A stretch of DNA of 64,000 bases from Nostoc sp. UHCC 0302. GTDB lineage: Bacteria; Cyanobacteriota; Cyanobacteriia; Cyanobacteriales; Nostocaceae. The notes below the pieces were generated by a model that searched no databases, was not told the origin of the DNA, and saw only the letters and a list, made by a program, of their open reading frames with translations. The stretch lies in assembly GCF_038096175.1 (NCBI RefSeq), contig NZ_CP151099.1, forward strand, positions 4,817,484 through 4,881,483, read 5' to 3'. Positions 25,694-32,132 of the stretch are shown one piece after another. Position numbers and translations under genes: made by a program. Positions within the stretch are counted from its first letter, which is position 1; every line of letters begins with the position of its first letter.

Positions 25694-26112
25694 GATTGTT
25701 TCCTCCTGGCTTTAGATGCACACTCACTCATTTGCAACTTTACCGTAATCGGGAGAACATAGCGATGCCTACGCGTTTGTGTACCTCATATTCAACATCA
25801 GGGATTGAGAGAAATTTTACAACCTGCGGGGTGGAAGTTGATGGTGCGATCGCCAATTTATCCGCAAGAGGGAGCAGAGAAGACATAGCGCTTCTCATTT
25901 AAATAGAATACACTCTGACCTCTCTCCAAACTTCTCTCCTACAAGGAGAGAGGCTTTGAGGCTTACTCCCCTTCCCTTGTAGGGAAGGGGCTGGGGGTTA
26001 GGTCTGTATTGGATTCAACTGCAAAACGCTGTAGTTATAGGTTCTAAGATAACGGAAATAACAAATGCGTAGGCGTAGCCAGCACTTCGACAAAGCTCAG
26101 TGACCACCGTAG
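25694..26112. other. Intergenic region with interspersed palindromic repeat
   Basis: It holds a C/T-rich to G/A-rich fold-back block at about 25917-26006 (CTCTCTCC...GGAGAGAGG and CCCCTTCCC...GGGAAGGGG), a common cyanobacterial repeat similar in design to the interior of family A MITEs. At about 25790-25880 one frame reads HIQHQGLREILQPAGWKL, perhaps the tail of a lost gene, but too short to call. A minisatellite follows. Confidence 0.5.
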
Positions 26113-26489
26113 GCATCGCCAACTCAACAAACGCGATCGCCAAATCAACAAATGCGAACGCCGAAATAACAAATGCGATCGCCAACTCAACAAATGCGAA
26201 CGCCAAATCAACAAATGCGAACGCCGAAATAACAAATGCGATCGCCGAATCAACAAATGCGATCGCCAAATCAGCAAATGCGAACGCCAAATCAGCAAAT
26301 GCGAACGCTAAATCAACAAATGCGATCGCTAAATCAACAAATGCGAACGCCGAATCAACAAATGCGAACGCCAACTCAACAAATGCGAACGCCGAATCAA
26401 CAAATGCGATCGCCAAATCAGCAAATGCGAACGCCAAATCAGCAAATGCGAACGCCAAATCAACAAATGCGATCGCAAAATCAGCAAAC
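26113..26489. repeat. 21-bp minisatellite rich in HIP1 octamers
   Basis: About 18 tandem units of 21 bp, consensus AAATGCGAWCGCCRAATCAAC. Seven units contain a perfect GCGATCGC (HIP1) site and the others GCGAACGC, one base off. The unit is a multiple of three and lacks stops in several frames on both strands, so long open frames on each strand (for example repeats of NANAKST) are by-products. It lies 67 bases before the ATPase gene at 26557. Recombination, methylation or nucleoid roles are possible. Confidence 0.92.
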
Positions 26490-26556
26490 ACCTTTCAGAG
26501 TCCCCAATTGCCGCGTAAAGTTGCGTTATCATCGCACTAAACTATAAATTCTACCT

Positions 26557-27777
26557 ATGGCTCAGGATTTCGGGACTTTAAAAAAGATATACAACGTTTT
26601 TGACCCATTTCGACCTTTACCCGCAGGAGATCCTGCTTATGTCGATTGTGGGGAGGTGCGGGGAGATGGTGACATTCTTGTAGAGGTAGGTAGAGAAATT
26701 TTGTATTCAGATAGAATGACCTGTCAACTTTATGCAGGTCATCGCGGTGCAGGTAAATCAACAGAACTGCTACGTCTCCAAAAATTTTTGGATGACAAAG
26801 GCTGCTTTGTAGTCTATTTTGCCACTGAAGAAGATATCGAGCCAGAAGACGCACAATATACAGATATTCTCCTCGCTTGTACGCGACGTTTATTAGAAGC
26901 ATTAAAAGATAACGCTGATCCTGAACCTTTGCTGACATGGTTAAAAGACCGTTGGCATGATTTAAAAGATGTTGTGCCTAACGTATCTTTAGAAAGTCTG
27001 GACGTAGAGAAAGAAATTCCCCTATTTGCTAAAATCACAGCTAATTTAAGAACTGAACCTAGTCTTCGCCACAAAATTCGTCAGCGAGTTGACCCGCACA
27101 CTACAACTTTGATTGCAGCGTTAAATCAGTTTATTAAAGATGCAAAAAGACGTTTACCTTCTGGATATACTCAATTAGTAGTTATCGCTGATAACCTTGA
27201 TCGAATTGTACCCATAGTCCAAGAAGATGGGCGCAGCAATCACGAGCATATTTTCTTAGACCGTAGTGAACAACTCAAAGCTTTAGATTGTCATCTCATT
27301 TATACAGTACCAATTTCGCTGGTGTATTCTAATCGCGCTACAGATTTACGAGATATTTATGGTACTGATGCTCAAGTTTTGCCTATGATTATGGTGCAAA
27401 CTCCTGACAATCAGAGCTATCAAAGAGGAATCGATAAAGTTAAGGAAGTGTTGCAAAAGCGGGTTAGTCGTGTTGACTCTAATCTTTCTATTTTAGATAT
27501 GTTTGAGCAGCCAGAAGCTTTACATCAACTATGTCTGATGAGTGGGGGTCATGTGCGGAATTTGCTATTATTAATGAAAGAGGCGATTAAATACACTGAT
27601 GCTCTGCCCATTTCTAAAAAAGTTTTACAACGCTCAATTAGTGAGACTAGAATTACCTATCGTAATACAGTTTATGCCGATGAATGGCAAGCACTGGCAA
27701 AAGTTTATCATTCTAAGCAAATAGAAAATGATGAACGGCATCGTAACTTATTATTTAATCGCTGTATTTTAGAATAA
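26557..27777 (+). pseudogene. P-loop ATPase of the two-gene cassette, cut short by an IS
   Basis: The 406 residues visible here carry Walker A GHRGAGKST (61-69), followed by ELLRLQKFL, Walker B-like LVVIADNLDR, CHLIYTVPISL and LMSGGHVRNLLLLM. It is a clear paralog of the 445-aa ATPase at 37217-38554. The stop TAA is made of the target TA plus the first base of the inserted element. Joining codons across the element restores the reading ILEYRYRD, matching VFEYRDHRG in the paralog, and adds 36 residues. The truncated product keeps its whole ATPase core, so it could still be active. The gene order places its partner (29073) just beyond the element. Confidence 0.88.
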
Positions 27778-27852
27778 GTAGGTAGGTGCCAAAAAAGTCA
27801 GCTATGTTAAGATATGTAAAGACTGATAATGCATCTACAAGGTAGTTGGTGT

Positions 27853-28308
27853 ATGGGTGCGCGTTTAAGGGTATTTCTGACTCCTGAGCAAGACCAAACT
27901 TTACTAAATCTGAGAAAACAGGATGTACCACAGAAAGTCAAAGACAGGGCGGAAATAATCAGGCTAAATGCACATGGTTGGTATGTAGAGAAGATAGCAG
28001 ATCACTTTGATTGTCACAAAAAAACAGTCACAAAAGTTTTGCATCAATGGCAAAAACTGGGCACAGAAGGGCTTTGGGAATCTCCTGGGCGAGGGGGGAA
28101 ACCAAAGTGGCTTGAGGATGACATGATATTTTTAGAAGAATGCCTCAGAAACGAGCCACGCACATACAATAGTTCTCAGTTAGCTTTGAAGTTGAAAACA
28201 GAACGCAACGTTGAGATGAGTGCCGACAGATTAAGACGGGTACTCAAAAAAAGGGGGTCGATTGGAAACGGACAAGGAAAAGCCATAAAGGAAAACAAGA
28301 CCCAGTAG
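27853..28308 (+). CDS. IS630-family transposase, N-terminal frame (DNA-binding)
   Basis: Start MGARLRVFLTPEQDQTLLNLR is typical of the family; the open frame begins 8 codons earlier. The winged/HTH part is visible as EIIRLNAHGWYVEKIADHFDCHKKTVTKVLHQWQ, followed by GLWESPGRGGKPKW. Near its end is a slippery run of seven A (28246-28252) followed by five G. A -1 shift there leads into KKGVDWKRTRKSHKGKQDP and the catalytic frame, so full transposase probably needs frameshifting or slippage. Without it this product would be a short DNA-binding regulator. Confidence 0.9.
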   Translation: MGARLRVFLTPEQDQTLLNLRKQDVPQKVKDRAEIIRLNAHGWYVEKIADHFDCHKKTVTKVLHQWQKLGTEGLWESPGRGGKPKWLEDDMIFLEECLRNEPRTYNSSQLALKLKTERNVEMSADRLRRVLKKRGSIGNGQGKAIKENKTQ

Positions 28309-28337
28309 CACGAGCAAACAAGCAAGCAGACCTAGAC

Positions 28338-28907
28338 ATGTTGGAATTAGCTGCTGCCACTGGTGAAATAGACCTGAAATACCTAGACGAGTCAGGGTTC
28401 TGTATGTGGAGCGAACCTAGTTATACATATTACTTTAGAGGTGAGCAAAAACGGTTAGAACAGACTAAACGCCGTGGTCGCAGATTAAGTATTATCGGGC
28501 TTCTCCAACCTTTAATCAGTTTTGTTTACGGTTTAGTTATCGGTGGTGTTGACCGTAAATCTTATATAGAAATGATGGAGAAAGAAGCCAAACAAGCCCA
28601 AGAAACTGGACGTATCAGCGTGATTGTGCAAGATAACGGGCCAATACATCGCTGCCAAGAAGTTCAACAATTGTGGAAAAAATGGGAAAGTCAGGGTTTG
28701 TACATCTTTTTTCTCCCGAAATATTGCTCAGAAATGAATCCAATTGAATTGGAATGGCAACATCTCAAGAAAGATGAGTTATCCGGGCAAGCATTTGATG
28801 ATGAGCTAGATCTCGCTTACGCCGTCATCAATGGTGTTCAAGCTAGAGGAAAAAAAAACAATCACAACACACATCGTGTAAAATTTAGCTCTAGATTATC
28901 AACTTAA
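28338..28907 (+). CDS. IS630-family transposase, C-terminal frame (DDE domain)
   Basis: The DDE catalytic core is present: first Asp in KYLDESGF, second in VIVQDNGPIH, and Glu in NPIELEWQHLKKDEL, with the family spacing and FLPKYCSEMNPIE. The first ATG is at 28338, but the frame is open back to the A7G5 slip site near 28250, so the product is normally a fusion with the upstream frame. The catalytic residues are intact, so the element may be active. Confidence 0.9.
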   Translation: MLELAAATGEIDLKYLDESGFCMWSEPSYTYYFRGEQKRLEQTKRRGRRLSIIGLLQPLISFVYGLVIGGVDRKSYIEMMEKEAKQAQETGRISVIVQDNGPIHRCQEVQQLWKKWESQGLYIFFLPKYCSEMNPIELEWQHLKKDELSGQAFDDELDLAYAVINGVQARGKKNNHNTHRVKFSSRLST

Positions 28908-28947
28908 GATTTTGTTACATAGTAGAAAATTTCGGTGCCTACCTACT

Positions 28948-29058
28948 TATCGCTACCGAGATGCTGAAGAACAAATTCAATGTTGGTATGATGTTCATCC
29001 TTTAATTAAAGGAATTAAAGAATTTCAAGATGCTTTTAATAATCTGACCCCTAGCTAG
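28948..29058 (+). pseudogene. 3' remnant of the interrupted ATPase gene
   Basis: Following the TA duplicate, the frame reads YRYRDAEEQIQCWYDVHPLIKGIKEFQ and ends at TAG 29056-29058. It matches the C-terminus of the paralog at 37217-38554 (YRDHRGAWYAVNPVL). Now it has no start of its own. The stop is 14 bases before the preferred ATG of the TPR partner gene and overlaps a possible GTG start (TAGTG), so the two genes were once tightly coupled. Confidence 0.88.
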
Positions 29059-29072
29059 TGAGACACAGCTTT

Positions 29073-30542
29073 ATGAAACTGGAACTGACTGATTGGGATC
29101 AAGATTTACCACCAGAACCAGATGAGGAATATCAAGCATTAGTCCGTACTCTTAAATTTACAGAAGGCTTTGGCTTGTTATTTGCGCGCTGTTCTCCGGC
29201 TGAGGGTGAGCAGTTAATTGGCAAAGTTAAAGAAGATATTACCGATAAAACTATTGAAGTTTTGCGATTAAAGCAAGCTGTTACTAATTTATATGAAATT
29301 ATAGACAAATTAGAGAATAAAGAACAGATAGATATTTTATTTATTACAGGTTTAGAGTATTCATTTTATGAATATGAAGAGTCTAAAGCTTTAACAGGCT
29401 GGAATAGTAGAGATATTTATTCATATAGTTGGAAGAGTGTACCACCTGTTTTAATTAACCTGAATCAACAGCGAGAACGTTTTAGAGATAGCTTTAATAT
29501 TTGTTTTGTTTTCTTACTACCACTATTTGCTATTAAATATTTTATTCAACGCGCCCCAGACTTCTTTGATTGGCGTTCTGGGTTATTTGAATTTCCTATA
29601 GATTCAGAAACCTTAGAGCAAGAATCATTACGTATACTCCAGGATGGAGACTATAAAAAATATCTCACGCTAACACCAGAAGAAAGAACTCAAAAAATAC
29701 TAGCAATTCAAGAATTACTTGCAGAAAAACATCAAGTAACTAGTAGCCAAGCAAAATTACTTTTGAAACTAGGAAGTTTGCAATTGGCTGGACAAGATTA
29801 TACAAAAGCGATCGCATCCTATGATCAAGCACTGAAAATTAAACCTGATAACCACAGAGCTTGTAACAATCGGGGCATTGCGTTAAGGAATTTGGAACTC
29901 TATGAACAAGCAGTTGCATCCTACGACCAAGCACTGAAAATTAAACCTGATTACCACCAAGCTTGGAACAACCGGGGCATTGCGCTATTTAATTTGGAAC
30001 GCTATGAACAAGCAGTTGCATCCTACGACCAAGCACTGAAAATTAAACCTGATTACCACCAAGCTTGGCACAACCAGGGCATTTCGCTAGATGATTTGGG
30101 ACGCTATGAACAAGCAGTCGCATCTTACGACCAAGCGCTGAAAATTAAACCTGATGACCACCATGCTTGGTACAACCGGGGTGCTGCGCTCTTGAAATTG
30201 GGACGCTTTGAAGCAGCAATCGCATCCTACGACCAAGCACTGAAATTTAAACCTGATTTCCACGAAGCTTGGAACTGGCGAGGTACTGCGCTCTTGAAAT
30301 TGGGACGCCTTGAAGAAGCGTTCGCATCCTACGACCAAACACTGAAAATTAAACCTGATTACTTCCCAAGTTGGTACAACAAAGCTTGTAGTTATGCCCT
30401 TGAAAGTAATATTGATCAAGCACTGCAAAACCTGCAACAAGCAATTAATTTGAATTCTGAAAAATGTCGTGAATGGGCAAAAACTGACTCTGATTTTGAT
30501 GGTATTAGAGAAGATAAGCGTTTTAAAGCTTTAATTCAATAA
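29073..30542 (+). CDS. Partner protein: P-loop-less N-domain plus TPR array
   Basis: About 489 aa from MKLELTDWDQDLPPEPDEEY. Residues 1-185 form a domain (ALVRTLKFTEGFGLLFARC, ILFITGLEYSF, NQQRERFRDSF, RAPDFFDWRSGLFEF) that I judge homologous to the first 155 residues of the STAND-WD40 protein at 32133-37247. Residues about 230-470 are six to seven TPR units (YTKAIASYDQALKIKPDNHRACNNRG and so on), nearly identical to each other. In both loci this domain follows a similar ATPase gene. There is no Walker A, so it may be a sensor or adaptor of that ATPase (inference). A GTG 15 bases upstream is an alternative start. Confidence 0.85.
   Translation: MKLELTDWDQDLPPEPDEEYQALVRTLKFTEGFGLLFARCSPAEGEQLIGKVKEDITDKTIEVLRLKQAVTNLYEIIDKLENKEQIDILFITGLEYSFYEYEESKALTGWNSRDIYSYSWKSVPPVLINLNQQRERFRDSFNICFVFLLPLFAIKYFIQRAPDFFDWRSGLFEFPIDSETLEQESLRILQDGDYKKYLTLTPEERTQKILAIQELLAEKHQVTSSQAKLLLKLGSLQLAGQDYTKAIASYDQALKIKPDNHRACNNRGIALRNLELYEQAVASYDQALKIKPDYHQAWNNRGIALFNLERYEQAVASYDQALKIKPDYHQAWHNQGISLDDLGRYEQAVASYDQALKIKPDDHHAWYNRGAALLKLGRFEAAIASYDQALKFKPDFHEAWNWRGTALLKLGRLEEAFASYDQTLKIKPDYFPSWYNKACSYALESNIDQALQNLQQAINLNSEKCREWAKTDSDFDGIREDKRFKALIQ
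29800..30372 (+). repeat. 102-bp tandem coding repeats (TPR)
   Basis: Five to six 102-bp units encode 34-residue TPRs with near-identical DNA (GCATCCTACGACCAAGCACT recurs in each). The high DNA identity means recent unit duplication or gene conversion, so the repeat number probably varies between strains. Confidence 0.85.
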
Positions 30543-30545
30543 AAA

Positions 30546-30824
30546 ATGTCAAAAAACCCCCAAAAGCAAAAACAGCTATCTCTCCAAGAAATAGTTAGTC
30601 TACCTATAGCAGAACGGCACAAATTACTAGCACCCTTTATCGCAGCTACAGCCGAAGATTTTTTAAACGACCCGGAATTAACAGAATTCTCAATTTTAAA
30701 TGGCGAAGATTGGGAAACTGAGAATGACAACACAATTCATGTGAAAGAACTCGAAAGCATCCGTAGTCATGATGGTTTTTTGAACGGCTACGCACCAGAA
30801 GACGAAGGACTTTATGACGACTGA
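30546..30824 (+). CDS. Antitoxin-like protein, orphan
   Basis: 92 aa, starting 3 bases after the TPR gene stop. The N-terminal part (LSLQEIVSLPIAERHKLLAPFIAATAEDFLNDPELTEFS) resembles cyanobacterial antitoxins that precede MazF/PemK-type toxins. The last 25 residues (LESIRSHDGFLNGYAPEDEG then LYDD) are almost the same as the end of the antitoxin at 31403-31624, which does precede a MazF. Here no toxin follows: an ATG overlapping the stop opens only 15 codons. It is thus an orphan antitoxin, perhaps an anti-addiction gene. Confidence 0.7.
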   Translation: MSKNPQKQKQLSLQEIVSLPIAERHKLLAPFIAATAEDFLNDPELTEFSILNGEDWETENDNTIHVKELESIRSHDGFLNGYAPEDEGLYDD

Positions 30825-30863
30825 AATTAAAAGCGATCATCTACGAAATGATTTTACATAAAT

Positions 30864-31115
30864 ATGTCACAGCTAAAAATTGACTATCCAGAAACTTTAC
30901 CAGATGCCTTACAACAAACACGAGAACAATTTGAACAAGAGGCAAAAATGGCAATGGCAGTCAAACTATTTGAAATGAAACGTATTTCTTCTGGTTTAGC
31001 TGCACAGTTAGCAGGTATAGATAGGGTAACTTTTTTACTTAATTTACACCGTTATGGCGTAGCTATGATTGATTTAACAGAAGAAGAACTGATATCTGAT
31101 TTAGCGAATGCCTGA
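30864..31115 (+). CDS. UPF0175 family antitoxin
   Basis: 83 aa: LPDALQQTREQFEQEAKMAMAVKLFEMKRISSGLAAQLAGIDRVTFLLNLHRYGVAMIDLTEEEL. This matches UPF0175, ribbon/HTH-type proteins usually paired with DUF3368 PIN-domain toxins. The stop overlaps the start of the PIN fragment at 31108 by 8 bases, the usual toxin-antitoxin arrangement. The antitoxin appears intact while its toxin is broken. Confidence 0.85.
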   Translation: MSQLKIDYPETLPDALQQTREQFEQEAKMAMAVKLFEMKRISSGLAAQLAGIDRVTFLLNLHRYGVAMIDLTEEELISDLANA

Positions 31116-31326
31116 AACAAACATAATTGTTATCAATACAGCACCACTTATCTCTCTAATAGCGGCAATAGGAGATTTAATAATTCTTCAATCTTTGTAC
31201 ACCCAGGTTTGGGTTCCCTTTGAAGTTTGCCAAGAAATACTTTCTGGAGGTGTCAAATTCGTTCCTTTCTCAGCTACTATCCCTCAAGAGATACCCGGAT
31301 TTTTCACTTGTGAAAAAATTTGTTAA
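31108..31326 (+). pseudogene. DUF3368 PIN-domain toxin, truncated
   Basis: 72 aa: the start VINTAPLISLIAAIGDLIILQSLYTQVWVPFEVCQEIL is typical of DUF3368/PIN proteins, which are normally about 150-160 aa. After about residue 50 the sequence departs from the family and stops. The conserved acidic residues of the later PIN motifs are missing, so the RNase is very likely inactive. It is a remnant kept behind its antitoxin. Confidence 0.8.
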
Positions 31327-31402
31327 TATGAACAATGAAATTAAAAGCGATCGCTCCTAAATGGAATTACACTAAATATTATGAGAATCCTAACTAACAT
31401 TT

Positions 31403-31624
31403 ATGGAAAAAGAATTGACTACTCTGACTTATGAAATTGAATTAAAACCAGGGGAGAAATTGAATCTCCCAGAATCAATACTGGAAAATATTACTACAGG
31501 ACGCTGGGTAATTACGATCCAACAAAAAGCCGAAGAACTCGAAAGCACCCGCAGTCATGATGGCTTTTTTAACGGCTACGCACCAGAAGACGAAGGGCTT
31601 TATGACGACTATCCAAGCAGGTGA
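31403..31624 (+). CDS. Antitoxin of the MazF module
   Basis: 73 aa with an acidic C-terminal tail LESTRSHDGFFNGYAPEDEG, LYDDYPSR that nearly matches the tail of the orphan antitoxin at 30546-30824, while the N-terminal part (LTYEIELKPGEKLNLPESILENI) is unrelated. The tail overlaps the toxin start by 23 bases. In MazEF-type pairs the antitoxin C-terminus wraps the toxin, so the shared tail is probably the toxin-binding part (inference). Confidence 0.75.
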   Translation: MEKELTTLTYEIELKPGEKLNLPESILENITTGRWVITIQQKAEELESTRSHDGFFNGYAPEDEGLYDDYPSR

Positions 31625-31931
31625 GTTTTGGGTAGCAGATATTCCGTTCACCAGCGGTAAAGGTTTTAAAAAGCGCCCTGTACTTGTGTTGTGGATAGAT
31701 GGAAATGATGTTGTAGCAGCAGTAGTTACATCCGCCGAACCACGCACACAAACTGATGTACTTCTAAATGATTGGGCTACAAGTGGCTTGCGTATTGCTT
31801 CAACCGTGCGCTTGTCTCGATTGGATTGCCTAGAACAGCCTTTGTTGCTGGCTAAGATAGGGCAAGTTTCTGAATCAGATGCAAAGCGCTTAAAAAAAGT
31901 ATGGGATTTGTATATCAAACCTCAATTTTAA
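31602..31931 (+). CDS. MazF/PemK-like toxin (endoribonuclease)
   Basis: 109 aa from MTTIQAGEFWVADIPFTSGKG. Typical PemK/MazF features are KKRPVLVLWID, VVAAVVTSAEPR and the later STVRLSRLDCLE strand and AKIGQVSE helix. Such toxins cut mRNA at short motifs and arrest growth. The start overlaps the antitoxin end. I prefer 31602 to the longer open start because it gives the canonical N-terminus. The length is normal and no residue appears lost. Confidence 0.88.
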   Translation: MTTIQAGEFWVADIPFTSGKGFKKRPVLVLWIDGNDVVAAVVTSAEPRTQTDVLLNDWATSGLRIASTVRLSRLDCLEQPLLLAKIGQVSESDAKRLKKVWDLYIKPQF

Positions 31932-31983
31932 ATAACTGAAATTAAAAGCGATTGTAAAAGTTTTCATGACTTACTCTTTGTAA

Positions 31984-32084
31984 TACCAATTCAATTAATG
32001 GTTGCAACACATCCTTGGGTGAAGACGCGATGAATCGCGTCTCTACAAATGGTCTATTTGTCACATTCTTTTTTCCAATTGGTA
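31984..32084 (+). repeat. MITE-like element, family B, copy 2
   Basis: A 101-bp element with ends TACCAATT / AATTGGTA, flanked by TAA on both sides (31981-31983, 32085-32087). It is the near-exact reverse complement of 11446-11547. Inside is GACGCGATGAATCGCGTC, a small palindrome related to the GTAGAGACG repeat family. It lies between the toxin and the STAND-WD40 gene, whose ends converge here. Confidence 0.87.
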
Positions 32085-32132
32085 TAACTTAACAGTAGTA
32101 TTTCACACTTCAAATATTGAATCTATATCTCT

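Larger units (their letters stand above)
27777..28947 (+). mobile_element. IS630-type insertion sequence, 1171 bp
   Basis: Ends AGTAGGTAGG (left) and CCTACCTACT (right) are 10-bp perfect inverted repeats extended imperfectly inward (TGCC/CACC). It is flanked by TA on both sides (27775-27776 and 28948-28949), as expected for IS630/Tc1-mariner insertion at TA. It encodes a transposase in two frames joined by a -1 shift. Removing the element and one TA restores the split ATPase frame exactly, which proves the borders. Confidence 0.96.
30822..31952 (+). repeat. Three dispersed copies of a 16-bp sequence between TA modules
   Basis: The sequence TGAAATTAAAAGCGAT occurs at 30822-30837, 31336-31351 and 31937-31952, each time just after the end of a toxin-antitoxin unit or remnant. 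The copies look like seams left when modules were duplicated, swapped or deleted by recombination. Confidence 0.8.

Noticed and set aside
25790-25890. Protein-like frame HIQHQGLREILQPAGWKL before the minisatellite
   Set aside because: It is too short, lacks a start, and has no recognised family; it may be a gene relic but cannot be supported.
26015-26547. Long open frames on both strands across the 21-bp minisatellite (repeats such as NANAKST or LAFAFAD)
   Set aside because: A 21-bp unit with no stop codons is open in several frames on both strands at once. No start context or non-repeat domain supports any of them.
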